Shown here: one piece after another, positions 51,041-60,010 of the stretch
Layout: each line of letters opens with the position of its first letter
Position numbering within the stretch: the stretch's first letter is position 1
Origin: Conexibacter woesei Iso977N
Lineage (GTDB): Bacteria; Actinomycetota; Thermoleophilia; Solirubrobacterales; Solirubrobacteraceae
Reading direction: 5' to 3'
DNA: 64,000 nucleotides
Assembly (NCBI RefSeq): GCF_000424625.1
Contig: NZ_AUKG01000001.1
Span: 310,001 to 374,000 of the forward strand
Notes under the pieces: generated by a model
Seen by the model: the letters and a program-made list of their open reading frames with translations, nothing else
What the model was told of the DNA's origin: nothing
Database searches by the model: none
Position numbers and translations under genes: made by a program

Positions 51041-51340
51041 ATGACGGACTTCGAGGTCATCGCCCTCTTCACGCCCGCCGACGGTCAGGCCGATGCCGTG
51101 CACGCCGGGCTCGCAGCCCTCGTCGCGCCGTCGCGCGCCGAGCCGGCCAACCGCGGCTACACCGTGCGGCGCATCAGCGCGACGCCGCCGCGTTACGCGG
51201 TCTTCGAGCGCTACCGCGACGCGGCCGCATTCGAGGCCCACCGCACGGCCCCGCACACGTCCGCCTTCCTCGAGCGAGCCGGCGAGCTGCTCGCCGAGCG
51301 GCCCGAGGTGCTCGTCTTCGAGCCCGGAGAGGTCAGCTGA
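51041..51340 (+). CDS. ABM (antibiotic biosynthesis monooxygenase) domain protein
   Basis: 99 residues of dimeric alpha+beta-barrel type: MTDFEVIALFTPADGQADAVHAGLAALVAPSRAEPANRGYTVRRISATPPRYAVFERYRDAAAFEAHRTAPHTSAFL. The pattern (EP...GY, FERYRDxxAFxxH, H) is that of ABM/YgiN quinol or polyketide monooxygenases. It is likely a LysR-controlled small oxidoreductase; substrate unknown. The next gene overlaps its stop. Confidence 0.8.
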   Translation: MTDFEVIALFTPADGQADAVHAGLAALVAPSRAEPANRGYTVRRISATPPRYAVFERYRDAAAFEAHRTAPHTSAFLERAGELLAERPEVLVFEPGEVS

Positions 51341-51696
51341 CGCGGGCTCGCGCGCACGCCGACCGCTGGCTGGCCGCCTGGAACGCGCACGACCTCGAGG
51401 CGATCCTCGCCTCCTATGCCGAGGACGTCGAGCTCGTCGCGCCGACCGTCGTGCGCCGATGGGGCCGTCCCGACGGCCGGCTCGGCGGGCGCCAGGAGCT
51501 CCGCCGCCACTTCGCGCTCGGCCTCGAGCTGGCGCCGGACCTCACGATGACCGAGGAGCGGCTGCTGACGACGCCCGGCGGCTATGCGCTCCTCTACCGG
51601 CGCGAGAACGGCAACACCGCGCTGGACGCGGTGCAGCTCGACGACCACGGCTTTGCCCGCCGTGTGCACGCCTACTACGAGCGCACGCAGGACTGA
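51337..51696 (+). CDS. SnoaL-like (NTF2-fold) protein with probable CTG start
   Basis: 119 residues: TRARAHADRWLAAWNAHDLEAILASYAEDVELVAP...GRLGGRQELRRHFALGLELAPDLTMTEERLLTTPGGYALLYRRENGN. A typical SnoaL-like fold. No ATG, GTG or TTG lies at a sensible place. CTG at 51337 overlaps the upstream TGA as CTGA and has GGAGAGG about five bases before it, so translation by coupling from CTG is the best reading. It is cotranscribed with the ABM gene; the pair may act on one aromatic or polyketide-like substrate. Confidence 0.7.
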   Translation: MTRARAHADRWLAAWNAHDLEAILASYAEDVELVAPTVVRRWGRPDGRLGGRQELRRHFALGLELAPDLTMTEERLLTTPGGYALLYRRENGNTALDAVQLDDHGFARRVHAYYERTQD

Positions 51697-51730
51697 CGCG
51701 CGCCTGCTTCCGCGCAGGCTCAAGACGAAG

Positions 51731-51788
51731 ATACGTGACACGTCATTGACTTCGGTCCGCGGGTCTGCCAATTTACGTGACATGTCAT
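51731..51788 (+). promoter_or_regulatory. Promoter of the lactonase operon flanked by two MarR-type operators
   Basis: Operator-like cores GTGACACGTCAT (51735-51746) and GTGACATGTCAT (51777-51788) differ at one base. Between them TTGACT (51746-51751), a 17-base spacer and CAATTT (51769-51774) form a sigma-A-type promoter. Initiation would fall near 51781-51782, at the ATG, giving a leaderless transcript. The same core recurs before the MarR gene at 53064-53075. Confidence 0.65.
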
Positions 51789-52651
51789 CTATCACCTTGG
51801 ACAACGGCATCACCATCCACCCCATCCAGACCGGCACCGTCGCCATCCGCAAGCGCCAGACCGACGGCGCGGGCCGCAAGCGCACGAGCTTCGCCCGCGT
51901 CCTGTCCGACAGGAACTGGACCGAGCCGCTGCCGATCCTCACCTGGCTGATCGAGCACCCCGAGGGCCTGATCCTGGTCGACACCGGCGAGACCCCACGG
52001 GTCAAGGAGCCCGGCTACTTCACCTCTTGGCACCCGTTCTTCCGCCTCGGGCTGAAGGAGTGGGTCGAGCCCCAGGAGGCCGTCGGCGCCCAGATCGAGC
52101 GCCTCGGCTTCTCTCGGGAGGACGTGCGCTACGCCTTGGTCACCCACTTCCACACCGACCACGCGGGCGGCATCAACGACCTGTCGGCCAGCGAGATCAT
52201 CGCCTCGAAGAAGGACTACGACTACTCCAAGGGCTTCCTCGGCAAGGCGCGGGGCTTCCTTCCGCAGCACTGGCCGGCGGGCTTCGCGCCCCGGCTGATC
52301 GAGTTCGACGACGGCCCGTTCGGCCCGTTCGCCGCGTCCACGACGCTGACCTCGGCCGGCGACGTTCACCTCGTGCCGACCCCCGGCCACACTCCTGGGC
52401 ACTTCTCGGTCGTCGTCGAGGACGGCGACACCGCGCTCTTCTTCGCGGGCGACACGAGCTACACCGAGAAGCTGATGCTCGACGGCGTGGTCGACGGCGT
52501 GAGCGCCGACGTCGCCGCGGGCCACGACTCGCTGGCCCGCATCCAGCGGCTGACCGCCGAGCGCCCAACGATCTACCTCCCCACGCACGACCCCCTCGCG
52601 CCGGCCCGGCTGGCCCGCCGCCAGGTCACGACCGCGAAGGCGGTCGTGTGA
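51782..52651 (+). CDS. Metallo-beta-lactamase-fold hydrolase, AHL-lactonase-like
   Basis: 289 residues from ATG 51782. The HxHxDH site is H122, H124, D126 and H127 (THFHTDHAGG). The further ligands are H203 (GHTPGH), D224 (FFAGDTSY) and a His in LPTHDP near the C-terminus, a complete dinuclear zinc site. Overall layout and length match the N-acyl homoserine lactonase group (AiiA/AttM-like), though other lactones are possible substrates. It is the first gene of an operon with an SRPBCC protein and a MarR regulator, and its promoter carries two candidate MarR sites. Confidence 0.8.
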   Translation: MSSITLDNGITIHPIQTGTVAIRKRQTDGAGRKRTSFARVLSDRNWTEPLPILTWLIEHPEGLILVDTGETPRVKEPGYFTSWHPFFRLGLKEWVEPQEAVGAQIERLGFSREDVRYALVTHFHTDHAGGINDLSASEIIASKKDYDYSKGFLGKARGFLPQHWPAGFAPRLIEFDDGPFGPFAASTTLTSAGDVHLVPTPGHTPGHFSVVVEDGDTALFFAGDTSYTEKLMLDGVVDGVSADVAAGHDSLARIQRLTAERPTIYLPTHDPLAPARLARRQVTTAKAVV

Positions 52652-53067
52652 TGCGCGTCCAGGTCACCCAGCACTACCCGCAGGCGCCGGAGACGGTGTA
52701 CGCCTACATGTCGGACCCGCGCAACATGCCGGCATGGAACTCCGCCGTCACCAGCGTCGAGCCGCTCGACGGGGGCACGCGTTACGTGATGCGGCGTGAT
52801 CTGCCATCCGGAGCTGCCACCAACGAGCTGGACGTCGTCTGCAGCGTCCCACCATCCGCGCTGACGATCCGCACGCTCACCGGTCCGACCCCGTTCACCT
52901 ACCACTACACGCTGGAGAGCGCCGCCGGCGGCACGACGCTGCGCCTCGACGGCGAGGTCGAGCTGGGCAGCGTGATCGCGCTCGCCGGACCGCTGGCGAC
53001 GCGGTTCGTCGAGCGCGGCATCGCGGCGAACCTCGCGACGCTGGGGCTGATCCTCGACGCTCGGTGA
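52651..53067 (+). CDS. SRPBCC (polyketide cyclase-like) protein
   Basis: 138 residues from ATG 52651, which shares its A with the upstream stop (TGATG). A START/SRPBCC fold: MRVQVTQHYPQAPETVYAYMSDPRNMPAWNSAVTSVEPLDGGTRYVMR, a central sheet and a long C-terminal helix (GPLATRFVERGIAANLATLGLIL). Such proteins bind hydrophobic ligands. Tight coupling to the lactonase suggests it handles the same compound or its product. Confidence 0.8.
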   Translation: MRVQVTQHYPQAPETVYAYMSDPRNMPAWNSAVTSVEPLDGGTRYVMRRDLPSGAATNELDVVCSVPPSALTIRTLTGPTPFTYHYTLESAAGGTTLRLDGEVELGSVIALAGPLATRFVERGIAANLATLGLILDAR

Positions 53068-53083
53068 CACGTCATGTAACGTG
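53064..53083 (+). promoter_or_regulatory. Operator-like site before the MarR gene
   Basis: GTGACACGTCAT (53064-53075) is identical to the site at 51735-51746. CACGT at 53068-53072 also pairs with ACGTG at 53079-53083. It overlaps the SRPBCC stop codon and lies 15 bases before the MarR ATG. Confidence 0.6.
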
Positions 53084-53089
53084 GTGCCC

Positions 53090-53539
53090 ATGGAGGCCGT
53101 CGAGGAGCTGCGGTACCTGATCCTCGGCGCCCAGCGGGAGGGCGCGCGGGTGTTCGCCGAGCTGCTCAAGCCGCTCGGCCTGACCGCCGCCCAGGCCGAG
53201 GTGCTCGCGGTCCTCCGCGACGCCGACGAGCCGCTCACCGTCCGCGAGATCGGCGAGCGGCTGGTGTGCGAGAGCGGCAGCCCCAGCCGCCTGGTCGCCA
53301 CCGTCGCCGACGCCGGGCTCATCGAACGCGGCACGCGCGAAGGCGATCGTCGCGCCGTCGAGCTGACGCTCACGCCCGCGGGCGCCCGCGCGGCCCAGCA
53401 GGTCGCCAGCGCCGAGCAGGCGCTGCATGCCAGCCTGGCCGCCTCGCTCACCGACCGCCAGGTCGATGCGCTGGTCAGCGGCCTGCGCAAGCTCGTGGAC
53501 CAGCGCGCGGCCGGCGCAGCAATCGCCCATCGCCGATGA
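53090..53539 (+). CDS. MarR-family regulator of the lactonase operon
   Basis: 149 residues from ATG 53090 (GTG 53081 and 53084 are possible). wHTH at about 30-100: LTAAQAEVLAVLRDADEPLTVREIGERLVCESGSPSRLVATVADAGLIERGTREGDRRAVELTLTPAG; the DRR wing is typical. The N- and C-terminal helices form the dimer. It is placed at the end of the operon whose promoter carries two copies of the site found before this gene, so it probably represses both and is relieved by a phenolic or lactone ligand. Confidence 0.85.
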   Translation: MEAVEELRYLILGAQREGARVFAELLKPLGLTAAQAEVLAVLRDADEPLTVREIGERLVCESGSPSRLVATVADAGLIERGTREGDRRAVELTLTPAGARAAQQVASAEQALHASLAASLTDRQVDALVSGLRKLVDQRAAGAAIAHRR

Positions 53540-53571
53540 GCCACGGCGACGACATACACCAATCCGCCAGG

Positions 53572-53620
53572 TCGAGTCCCCCTAGCTCCACTCGGTAGAA
53601 ACCCCCGCAATCGCGGGGGT
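53572..53620 (+). repeat. Second tRNA 3' fragment plus terminator hairpin
   Basis: 25 bases (53572-53596, beginning TCGAGTCCCCCTAGCTCCA) are identical to 47680-47704, the T-arm/acceptor end of the tRNA remnant. ACCCCCGC-AATC-GCGGGGGT (53601-53620) then forms a perfect 8-bp hairpin as in the first copy. The stem-forming 5' part of the T-arm is lacking here. The following bases also carry a half-palindrome (CAGGCACCAGTGCC). Confidence 0.6.
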
Positions 53621-53747
53621 CTCGTCGTTCATCGGACGGCGCCCTGATCGGCCGAAGTCGCGCTCCCTTTCAGGCACCAGTGCCAGGCGCGCCCCGCAGG
53701 CCAGGCGGCAGCGATGCCGACGGCGGCTCAGCGCCGACGGCTGGCTC

Positions 53748-56700
53748 CTAGCCGTGGACCGTAAGCGTCTTGCTCATCGTCAGGACCTTCTTCGACCCGG
53801 CCGGTGCGAACGTGACCTTGACCCGCACACGCACGTCGCGGCCGTGGGCGATCTTGGTCTGGTTGGCCCTGCTGAGCTTCGCCTGGATCATCGCGGTGGT
53901 CGACGAGGCGAGCGTCTTCGTCGTCTTCACGAGGCCGCCGCCTGAAACCGTCAGCTTGCCCGCGCCGAGACCGCTGAGCGTGAGCTTGAGCGACGTCGCC
54001 GTGTGCGAGGACTTGACGATCGCGAGCTTGCACGGTGTTCCGAGCGTGACGCTCGCCTTGGACTGCTTGCCGCTGTGAGCGGTCGCGACCTGCTGGGCCA
54101 CCTGCGTCGACTTGCAGATGTCGACACCCGAGACCACCAGGATGCCCTTCTTGCCGCCGTTGAGGTTGAGCTGGAAGTCCGACACCGGGGCGTCGGGGAT
54201 CTTGTCGAACGTCGCCACCAGGTGGTTGTCGACCACCTGCGAACTCGCCCGGATCACCAGGGTGATGCCGCCACCCTGCAATGGGATGGCCAGCGCCGGC
54301 AACGTCCGGATCTGACGGCCCGTCTTGGGGTCGGTGCGGACGTTCTTGACGAAGTACACCGGTCCCCTGAGCGGCTCGTTGAGCAGCGGCGTCGTCGCGG
54401 TCGCCCTGCCTACGATCGAGCGCGCCGGGCACTCGGGCAGCGTCTTGAACCCGGACGCGAACTCGCACAGGTCGTTCGACTGCGAGTTCGTGGTATCGAG
54501 CGCGAGCGACAGCGGCAGCGTCACCGAGACCTTCTTGAGGTTCGCGCCTGCTGCGGGCATCTTCAGCGTCGCGCTGAACGACGGATGCTTGCCGTCGGTC
54601 GTCTGACCCCTGCCCGCCAGGCCGATCGCGAGCTTCGGCAAGAAGCCGAGCGCCTGGCAGTCGCCGACCTGGAACCGGCTGACGACGTCCTTTGAGGCGC
54701 CCTGGGCCGACGTCACCGTGCCGGTGATCTGCATCGGGTCGCAGGACGTCGGCGACACCATGAAGCCTGGGCGGTTCATGTTCACCGTGATCCGCTGGAT
54801 GTCGAGAGGGATCCCTTGCAGGATCGTTGGAATCGGGTCGCTCTTGACCGTGACGTGCGCGTCGACCGGATCGACGTACAGCGCGGCCCGCACGATCACG
54901 ACGCCGAGATCCAACGGCCCAGCCTGCGCCGGCACCACGATGCTCAGCGAGTACGGCGCACCCTTGTACGGACCCGCGAGGTACACCGCCGTCGGCGCTT
55001 TGCCCGCCATCGGGATCGACAACGGGCTACTACCCGCGCCGGCCGAGACGGTCGTGGTGCCGACCTGCGACTCCGCCGAGCACGTGCCTGCGTTCGCCTG
55101 GGCGTCCGGGCACAGCGGGACCGTGCCGACGTGCGCGAGGAGCCCCGGCGGCAGCCTCGTGGTCAGCCCGTTGATGTCCTGCTCGCCATCCGGCCGCGAC
55201 AGGTTGAGCACGAAGCTCGACGAGCCGCCCGCTGCCGGGTTGGTCAGACCGGCGTCGAGCGTCGGCTCGAACTTCCCGGGCAGGTCGCAGGCCGAGTTGA
55301 TCGTGAACGAGCTGTCACTCGAGACCGGCGTGGGCGACGCCCACGACGTCATCTCGGCGTGCGTGATGTAGGTGCCGCAGCCCTTGGGCGTGCGGAGCGG
55401 AGCCCGAACGCCCGCCTTGAACTGCAGGTGCAGGTTGCTGAACGGGAGTTGCGGGCTGTTGTCGACCGTTGTCGTCAGCTGCCCCGTGGCGGGGTCAGCC
55501 TCGATCTTGCCCGGCAGCTTGATGACGACGCCCTGACCGTCGGCCACGATGTACATGGCCAGAAGCGAGTGGAACGGGTTGTCGTTCTGCGTAGCAAGGT
55601 AGATCGAGCCCTCGATCGGGTCCGGCAGCACCGGCGTGTCGATCTTGACCGAGCCGATCTTGGCGGCATCCGGGCAGTGAGCCGGATCCGGACTGGTGAG
55701 CGCGACGTCGGACAGGGCACAGCCGACGAGGCCGTCACCGCCGCCGGCGGCGACGGTCATGCCTACGGGCAGTTTGACGACGGCCTTCTTCAGGGGAGGC
55801 GTCGCGAGCCCCGTCGGGTTGTCGTTCTGGGGGATCCCGAGGTCCACGGCGAGGCCGGATGGGGCGCCTGCCTTCGATACGACGGGTTTCGCCGTCAGCG
55901 TTGGCTGGAACTTGAGGCGGTCACACGAGTCGACGCCTGCAGGGGTTCCATCCGAGAGGTGCGAGACGACCTCGGCCGTCTTGACCTCGTCCGGGTGCTG
56001 CCACGAGGTGGCAGAGACCTTCGTGGTCAACGGTCCGGCCGAGCAGTCCGACGGGTTCGTCAGGAACGGCAGCGGGGCCAAGCCGGAGGAGCCCGGAACG
56101 TTGCCGGCAGCCCCCGGGTTGCAGAAGAACGGCACGAACGGGGGGATCTCGACGCAGTACTGACCGCGGTGCACGTCGTGACTCGCATCCGCGGGCACCC
56201 CCCACAGAGTGATCGTCGTACCCAGCACGGCCGTCGGCTGCGGGATGTCGCGCAGGTTGAACGAGAGACCGTAGTCGCCGCCGGTGCGCACCGACACGCG
56301 CGACGTCACTGGGAACAGGCCGGCCGTGAACCCGAACTCCGCGGGCGTGCCCGGCGACGTCTCCATGTTGAAGAGCGGCTGCGTGAGCGTGCCGACGGTC
56401 GTCCCGCCGAGTGCCTGGCGGATGGCGACGGTCCCGACCTGGGAGCCCATCGGGCACTGCACTGTCGCACCGGCGGTGGCTTGGGCGAGCTCGTCGTCGG
56501 TGCACTTGGGGCCGATCGTCGGATCACCCGCGAAGCCCACCGGCAGATCGACCCGAAGGTCCTTGAGGTTCTCCTCCGGCTTGACGGTGCCGGAGCTGTC
56601 GGTCACCGTCGGGAAGTCGATCGCCGTGGTGAGATCGTAGGGATGGACCCCAGCTCCGGTCTCGACCGTGCCGTCCGCCTTCAACGAGCTGTTGTCGAAG

Positions 56701-56867
56701 CTCGTGATCCCGAACTCGGCCTGCGCGGGGGTGGCGCCCACCAAGACCAGCAGGGACAGCGCCATCGCCAAAGCGCTCAGCAGCCCGAACGCTGCGCCGC
56801 GCGCACTATTGCCATGCACCCTGGACTCCATCCTCCGAGCAGTGTCGAGACTCACCGGCGACATCAC
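53748..56867 (-). CDS. 1039-residue secreted protein of repeated beta modules
   Basis: A signal peptide (about 23-50, LLSALAMALSLLVLVGATPAQAEFGI) precedes repeated modules of about 150-200 residues. Each has a LPxGLxxxxGxVPLCPDAQA...CxxxSQVGTxTV element followed by PVYLAGPYKGAPYSLSIVVPA or close variants (at about 120, 390, 600 and 820). The C-terminal 100 residues are an Ig-like cap with LTLSGLGAGKLTVSGGGLVKT. Length and arrangement match large secreted proteins that recur in Solirubrobacterales genomes. Function unknown. Its start overlaps the stop of the PD40 protein gene by four bases (ATGA). Confidence 0.75.
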   Translation of the reverse strand: MMSPVSLDTARRMESRVHGNSARGAAFGLLSALAMALSLLVLVGATPAQAEFGITSFDNSSLKADGTVETGAGVHPYDLTTAIDFPTVTDSSGTVKPEENLKDLRVDLPVGFAGDPTIGPKCTDDELAQATAGATVQCPMGSQVGTVAIRQALGGTTVGTLTQPLFNMETSPGTPAEFGFTAGLFPVTSRVSVRTGGDYGLSFNLRDIPQPTAVLGTTITLWGVPADASHDVHRGQYCVEIPPFVPFFCNPGAAGNVPGSSGLAPLPFLTNPSDCSAGPLTTKVSATSWQHPDEVKTAEVVSHLSDGTPAGVDSCDRLKFQPTLTAKPVVSKAGAPSGLAVDLGIPQNDNPTGLATPPLKKAVVKLPVGMTVAAGGGDGLVGCALSDVALTSPDPAHCPDAAKIGSVKIDTPVLPDPIEGSIYLATQNDNPFHSLLAMYIVADGQGVVIKLPGKIEADPATGQLTTTVDNSPQLPFSNLHLQFKAGVRAPLRTPKGCGTYITHAEMTSWASPTPVSSDSSFTINSACDLPGKFEPTLDAGLTNPAAGGSSSFVLNLSRPDGEQDINGLTTRLPPGLLAHVGTVPLCPDAQANAGTCSAESQVGTTTVSAGAGSSPLSIPMAGKAPTAVYLAGPYKGAPYSLSIVVPAQAGPLDLGVVIVRAALYVDPVDAHVTVKSDPIPTILQGIPLDIQRITVNMNRPGFMVSPTSCDPMQITGTVTSAQGASKDVVSRFQVGDCQALGFLPKLAIGLAGRGQTTDGKHPSFSATLKMPAAGANLKKVSVTLPLSLALDTTNSQSNDLCEFASGFKTLPECPARSIVGRATATTPLLNEPLRGPVYFVKNVRTDPKTGRQIRTLPALAIPLQGGGITLVIRASSQVVDNHLVATFDKIPDAPVSDFQLNLNGGKKGILVVSGVDICKSTQVAQQVATAHSGKQSKASVTLGTPCKLAIVKSSHTATSLKLTLSGLGAGKLTVSGGGLVKTTKTLASSTTAMIQAKLSRANQTKIAHGRDVRVRVKVTFAPAGSKKVLTMSKTLTVHG

Positions 56868-59104
56868 GAGCGACCCTTCTTCTTGCTGACGGCCGGCTTG
56901 AAGGTCAGCGACACGTGTGTCGTCGACGCCGACCCCTTGCTCGGCTTGAACGCGACGCGCGCGACGAGCTTGAGCGAGCTGTGCTGCTTGAGCCGCGCGA
57001 TGGACCGTTTGCTGAGCTGAACCGTCACGGTCACGGTCTGCGCCTTCGTGGCCGCCTTCTTGGTGGTATGCAGGCCTTCACCAGAGACGCTCACCGCGCC
57101 CTTGGCCGGGACCTTGACCTTCAACGTCGTCTTCGTGCCTCGCACGGTCTTGGGCTTGGTGACGCTGACCTTCCTGGTGGCGGTCGCCGTGTCATCCGCC
57201 GGGGCGACGTTCCCGATGCCGAAGAACGTGACGGTCGCCGCAGGCACCAAAGGCGCAACCGCTGCCGGATCGCCCTGACACGCATCGGCGATGCATGGCT
57301 CGTCGGGGGTGGGTGGCGGTGGGAACCCGCCGCCCACGCGTGCGTCGTAGAGATCGGCTCGGGTATCGATGTCCTGCCCGACCAGTTGCTCCTGGGTCGA
57401 GAACAGCACGTCGCTGCCGCTGGGGGTCGCATCCTGGAACGTGGCGTCGAAGCCACTCGTCCCGGTCGACACGAGCGCGGGACCGCTGTCGGACCACTCG
57501 TAGACGTCCTGGTGGCCGTTCGTGTCCTCGCGGACGACCGCGTCGGTGGTGTCGAAGAAGACATGTTGTCCGTCGGACGTGATGTTCCGCTGCGTGGGGC
57601 TGAACAGCGCGTTCGCGGGCGGAGTGATCCTTGCATCACCCGAGGGCGGGGAACCGTCGACCCGACACGACACACACACCAGGTTCTCGTCGTCCGCGGA
57701 GTAGCGGTAGATCTCGCCTCTCGGCGTGCCGCTCAGCGGATCGGTGTTGTCATAGCTCGTCAGGCGGCCCACGGACAGCAGCAAGGCGAACCGGCCGTCC
57801 GGCGTGACGCGCGAGGTGACACCGAGCGGACCGTTCGGCGCTGAGCTCCAGTTCGCCGCGTCGGTGGGATCGAGCGTCGCGATGAACTTCGTCGTGCCGG
57901 CGTGCAACACGTACAGATTCATGGCTCCCGACGTGGCGCCGTCGGCGAGCGCGCCCTGTGCCACAACGTAGATGTACGAGCCGTCGTCCGACGCGCCGAC
58001 GACGCCCTGGACGGCCGCGCCGGTAGCCGAGTCTGCGGAGTTCGCGTCCACCGTCAGATCCGTGAGGTGCCCCGATGCCACGTCAAACGCGTAGAGGTCG
58101 TTCCCGGCGTCAGTGGTGCCGCCCGATCCGTCGTCGCCGGTCGTGGCGTCATCAGTGAGCTCCACTGGACTGGTGAAGTACACGGTACTGCCATCCGCCG
58201 TGGCCGCCCAGAAGGTCGCCGCGCCCGGTCCGAGCGGATCCGGGACCGTGCGTTGCGAGGCGCTCACGGCCTTGGTGGAACTGCCATCGATGCGAACGTA
58301 GAGTGCGCCGGACTCGGAGAAGAAAATTCGCCGCCCGTCGTCGGAAACCGCGTGCGACACTCGCCCCCCAAGTGCCGCACCGCCTCCTAAGATCGCGGTA
58401 TCAGCGGGGGTGCCGTCTGGCCGGATCCCGACGTTCCGAAGCTGGCCGTCGACCCACTCGTACGTCCCTACCGTGGCGGTCGCGGGCGCGTCGGGAAGCA
58501 ACTGGTCCTGTGCCTCGAAGACCAGATGAGAGAAGTCCTTCGAGGCCCCCCCGAATCTGGCGAAGCTGCCGTAGTCGCCCGTCACCGGCCCCTTGGTCAG
58601 CAGCCGGTAGGAGTCGTTGCCGATATCTTGGAGATAGAGGTTGGCAAGACCGGGGGTCGCGTCGGGCGTCAAGGCCGGACGGGCGGTGAGAATGACCGCC
58701 TTGCCGAGATCCGGCGAGAACGCTTGGGTGAGCGGATAGCCAAACCCGCCCGGCAGAGGCTCCTGAGGTGGGCTAATCGACTTCGACGTCCAGCCCGCGG
58801 AAGTTCGTTGCCCGATCGACATGTTCTCGAACGCGGCGCTCACCGCTCCCGGCATCGGACCGAACGTGTCGAACGCCACCTTCGAACCATCGTCGTTGAC
58901 CACCGCGATGTCTCTGGCGAACTGCCCGAAGCCGAAGTCCTTGTCGACGGGCGTCACCTGCTCGTACTCGCGGCCACCCGCGGTCGCGGCGCCCGCCGCC
59001 GCCGCCGGATACGCCGCTACCGCAAGGGTGGCCATGCCGGCCAACACGGCCCGTGTCATCCGGACCGGGACCGCCGATCGGAGGTCCCTCTGGCTCTTGC
59101 TCAT
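56864..59104 (-). CDS. Secreted PD40/WD40-type beta-propeller protein
   Basis: 746 residues. Signal peptide at about 16-40 (MTRAVLAGMATLAVAAYPAAAAGA), then GGREYEQVTPVDKDFGFGQFARDIAVVNDDGSKVAFDTFG, the first of about ten PD40-like blades (SPDLGKAVILTA, SDDGRRIFFSESGALYVR, TADGSTVYFTSP, TSDGQHVFFDTTDAVV). A Cys pair at VCVSCRVDG, a proline-rich spacer (PPPPTPDEPC) and a C-terminal Ig-like domain (VSVTKPKTVRGTKTTLKVKVPAKGAVSVSGEGL) follow. The C-terminal domain resembles the cap of the downstream protein, so both may dock to the same surface structure. Translational coupling supports joint function. Confidence 0.75.
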   Translation of the reverse strand: MSKSQRDLRSAVPVRMTRAVLAGMATLAVAAYPAAAAGAATAGGREYEQVTPVDKDFGFGQFARDIAVVNDDGSKVAFDTFGPMPGAVSAAFENMSIGQRTSAGWTSKSISPPQEPLPGGFGYPLTQAFSPDLGKAVILTARPALTPDATPGLANLYLQDIGNDSYRLLTKGPVTGDYGSFARFGGASKDFSHLVFEAQDQLLPDAPATATVGTYEWVDGQLRNVGIRPDGTPADTAILGGGAALGGRVSHAVSDDGRRIFFSESGALYVRIDGSSTKAVSASQRTVPDPLGPGAATFWAATADGSTVYFTSPVELTDDATTGDDGSGGTTDAGNDLYAFDVASGHLTDLTVDANSADSATGAAVQGVVGASDDGSYIYVVAQGALADGATSGAMNLYVLHAGTTKFIATLDPTDAANWSSAPNGPLGVTSRVTPDGRFALLLSVGRLTSYDNTDPLSGTPRGEIYRYSADDENLVCVSCRVDGSPPSGDARITPPANALFSPTQRNITSDGQHVFFDTTDAVVREDTNGHQDVYEWSDSGPALVSTGTSGFDATFQDATPSGSDVLFSTQEQLVGQDIDTRADLYDARVGGGFPPPPTPDEPCIADACQGDPAAVAPLVPAATVTFFGIGNVAPADDTATATRKVSVTKPKTVRGTKTTLKVKVPAKGAVSVSGEGLHTTKKAATKAQTVTVTVQLSKRSIARLKQHSSLKLVARVAFKPSKGSASTTHVSLTFKPAVSKKKGRS

Positions 59105-59527
59105 ATCCGGTCAACTCCTGCTGCTCTTGCCGCATTGACGGCCGATGCCAAAACGTTCGCTTTTCGAGAAGGCGCCGGAGAAGCCTAAGGCGCGACGCGC
59201 GCGTGAAGGGACACCAATCCGCGTCACTCTGCCATCCGAATGGCTGAGTGCCAATGACCGATGGGCTCCTCCGAGCCTCGGCGCGACTGTAAATGGCCAC
59301 GTGTGCCAAAGTCAACACGCCGTGACATGTCGGGATGGGTTGGGCAAGAATCGAGCGAGGCGGCGGCCAACCATCGCCATCACTCCGTCGCGCGTGCGAC
59401 CGTGTCAACGCCCGCTGCTTGCACGTAAGACCTCGCCTTTGCGTCTGTGACGTACAGCGGCTTCGGTGAGGACACCGTGTACCTGGCGGTAAGCCTCGCG
59501 GTGATCGAGCCACTTGCTTAGTTACGC
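59105..59527. other. Upstream region of the secreted-protein operon
   Basis: About 420 bases with no supported gene. It should hold the promoter of the leftward PD40/1039-residue operon; no clear -35/-10 pair could be singled out. Confidence 0.3.
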
Positions 59528-59905
59528 TCAGTGTGCCGAGCAACAACGGGTTCGGCGCTTCGACCGTGCATGTGGCGAGAAGCTCGCAGGGCCGATCGGG
59601 TATAGGCCGCCGCTCAGCGAGGTGAGTAGCGCATTGACGAGTGCCATACGAGCAGGTGATGTCTCGCCGACCCCGATCGGGCACGTGAACACCACGGTCG
59701 GAGCGGTCACGGTAGGAGTCCCGTTCAAGCCGCTGGTCCACCTGAAGCTGGCGGCCGTCGGAAGGCCCGTCCCGCCACCGACCGTCGAGACCGGTCAAAT
59801 AGTGGTCGGGTTGATGAACCCCGCCCGCGCAGATTGCCTGCGCAGTGGGCGCCCGCACCCATCGCGAACAACGGCAGTGGATCAATCGTCACCTCCTGTG
59901 TGCCG
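59528..59905 (-). pseudogene. Decayed duplicate of the secreted protein at 60105-60761
   Basis: Reverse-strand segments match the intact gene in shifting frames: VTAPTVVFTCPIGVGETSP against VTAPTVTFTCPNPLGGTIT, LSGGLYPIGP against LSGGLCPPTT, and ITCSYGT in another frame. The leader segment 59846-59905 matches 60866-60925, but it joins almost directly to codons for GGFINPT, so the start, signal peptide and about 45 further codons are deleted. Frameshifts and stops prevent one product. Confidence 0.65.
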
Positions 59906-60010
59906 TGGGGCAGCAACCCCGACGCCATCAGCTCGCAAGTCGCTCTGTCGGTCACCCGCGGTCGAAACGACGACGCCGAGCGTCTCGCTGCGTGGTGTGG
60001 ACATACGAAA

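Noticed and set aside
52573-53610. 345-codon minus-strand frame
   Set aside because: It is antisense to the SRPBCC and MarR genes and begins in the tRNA-derived repeat.
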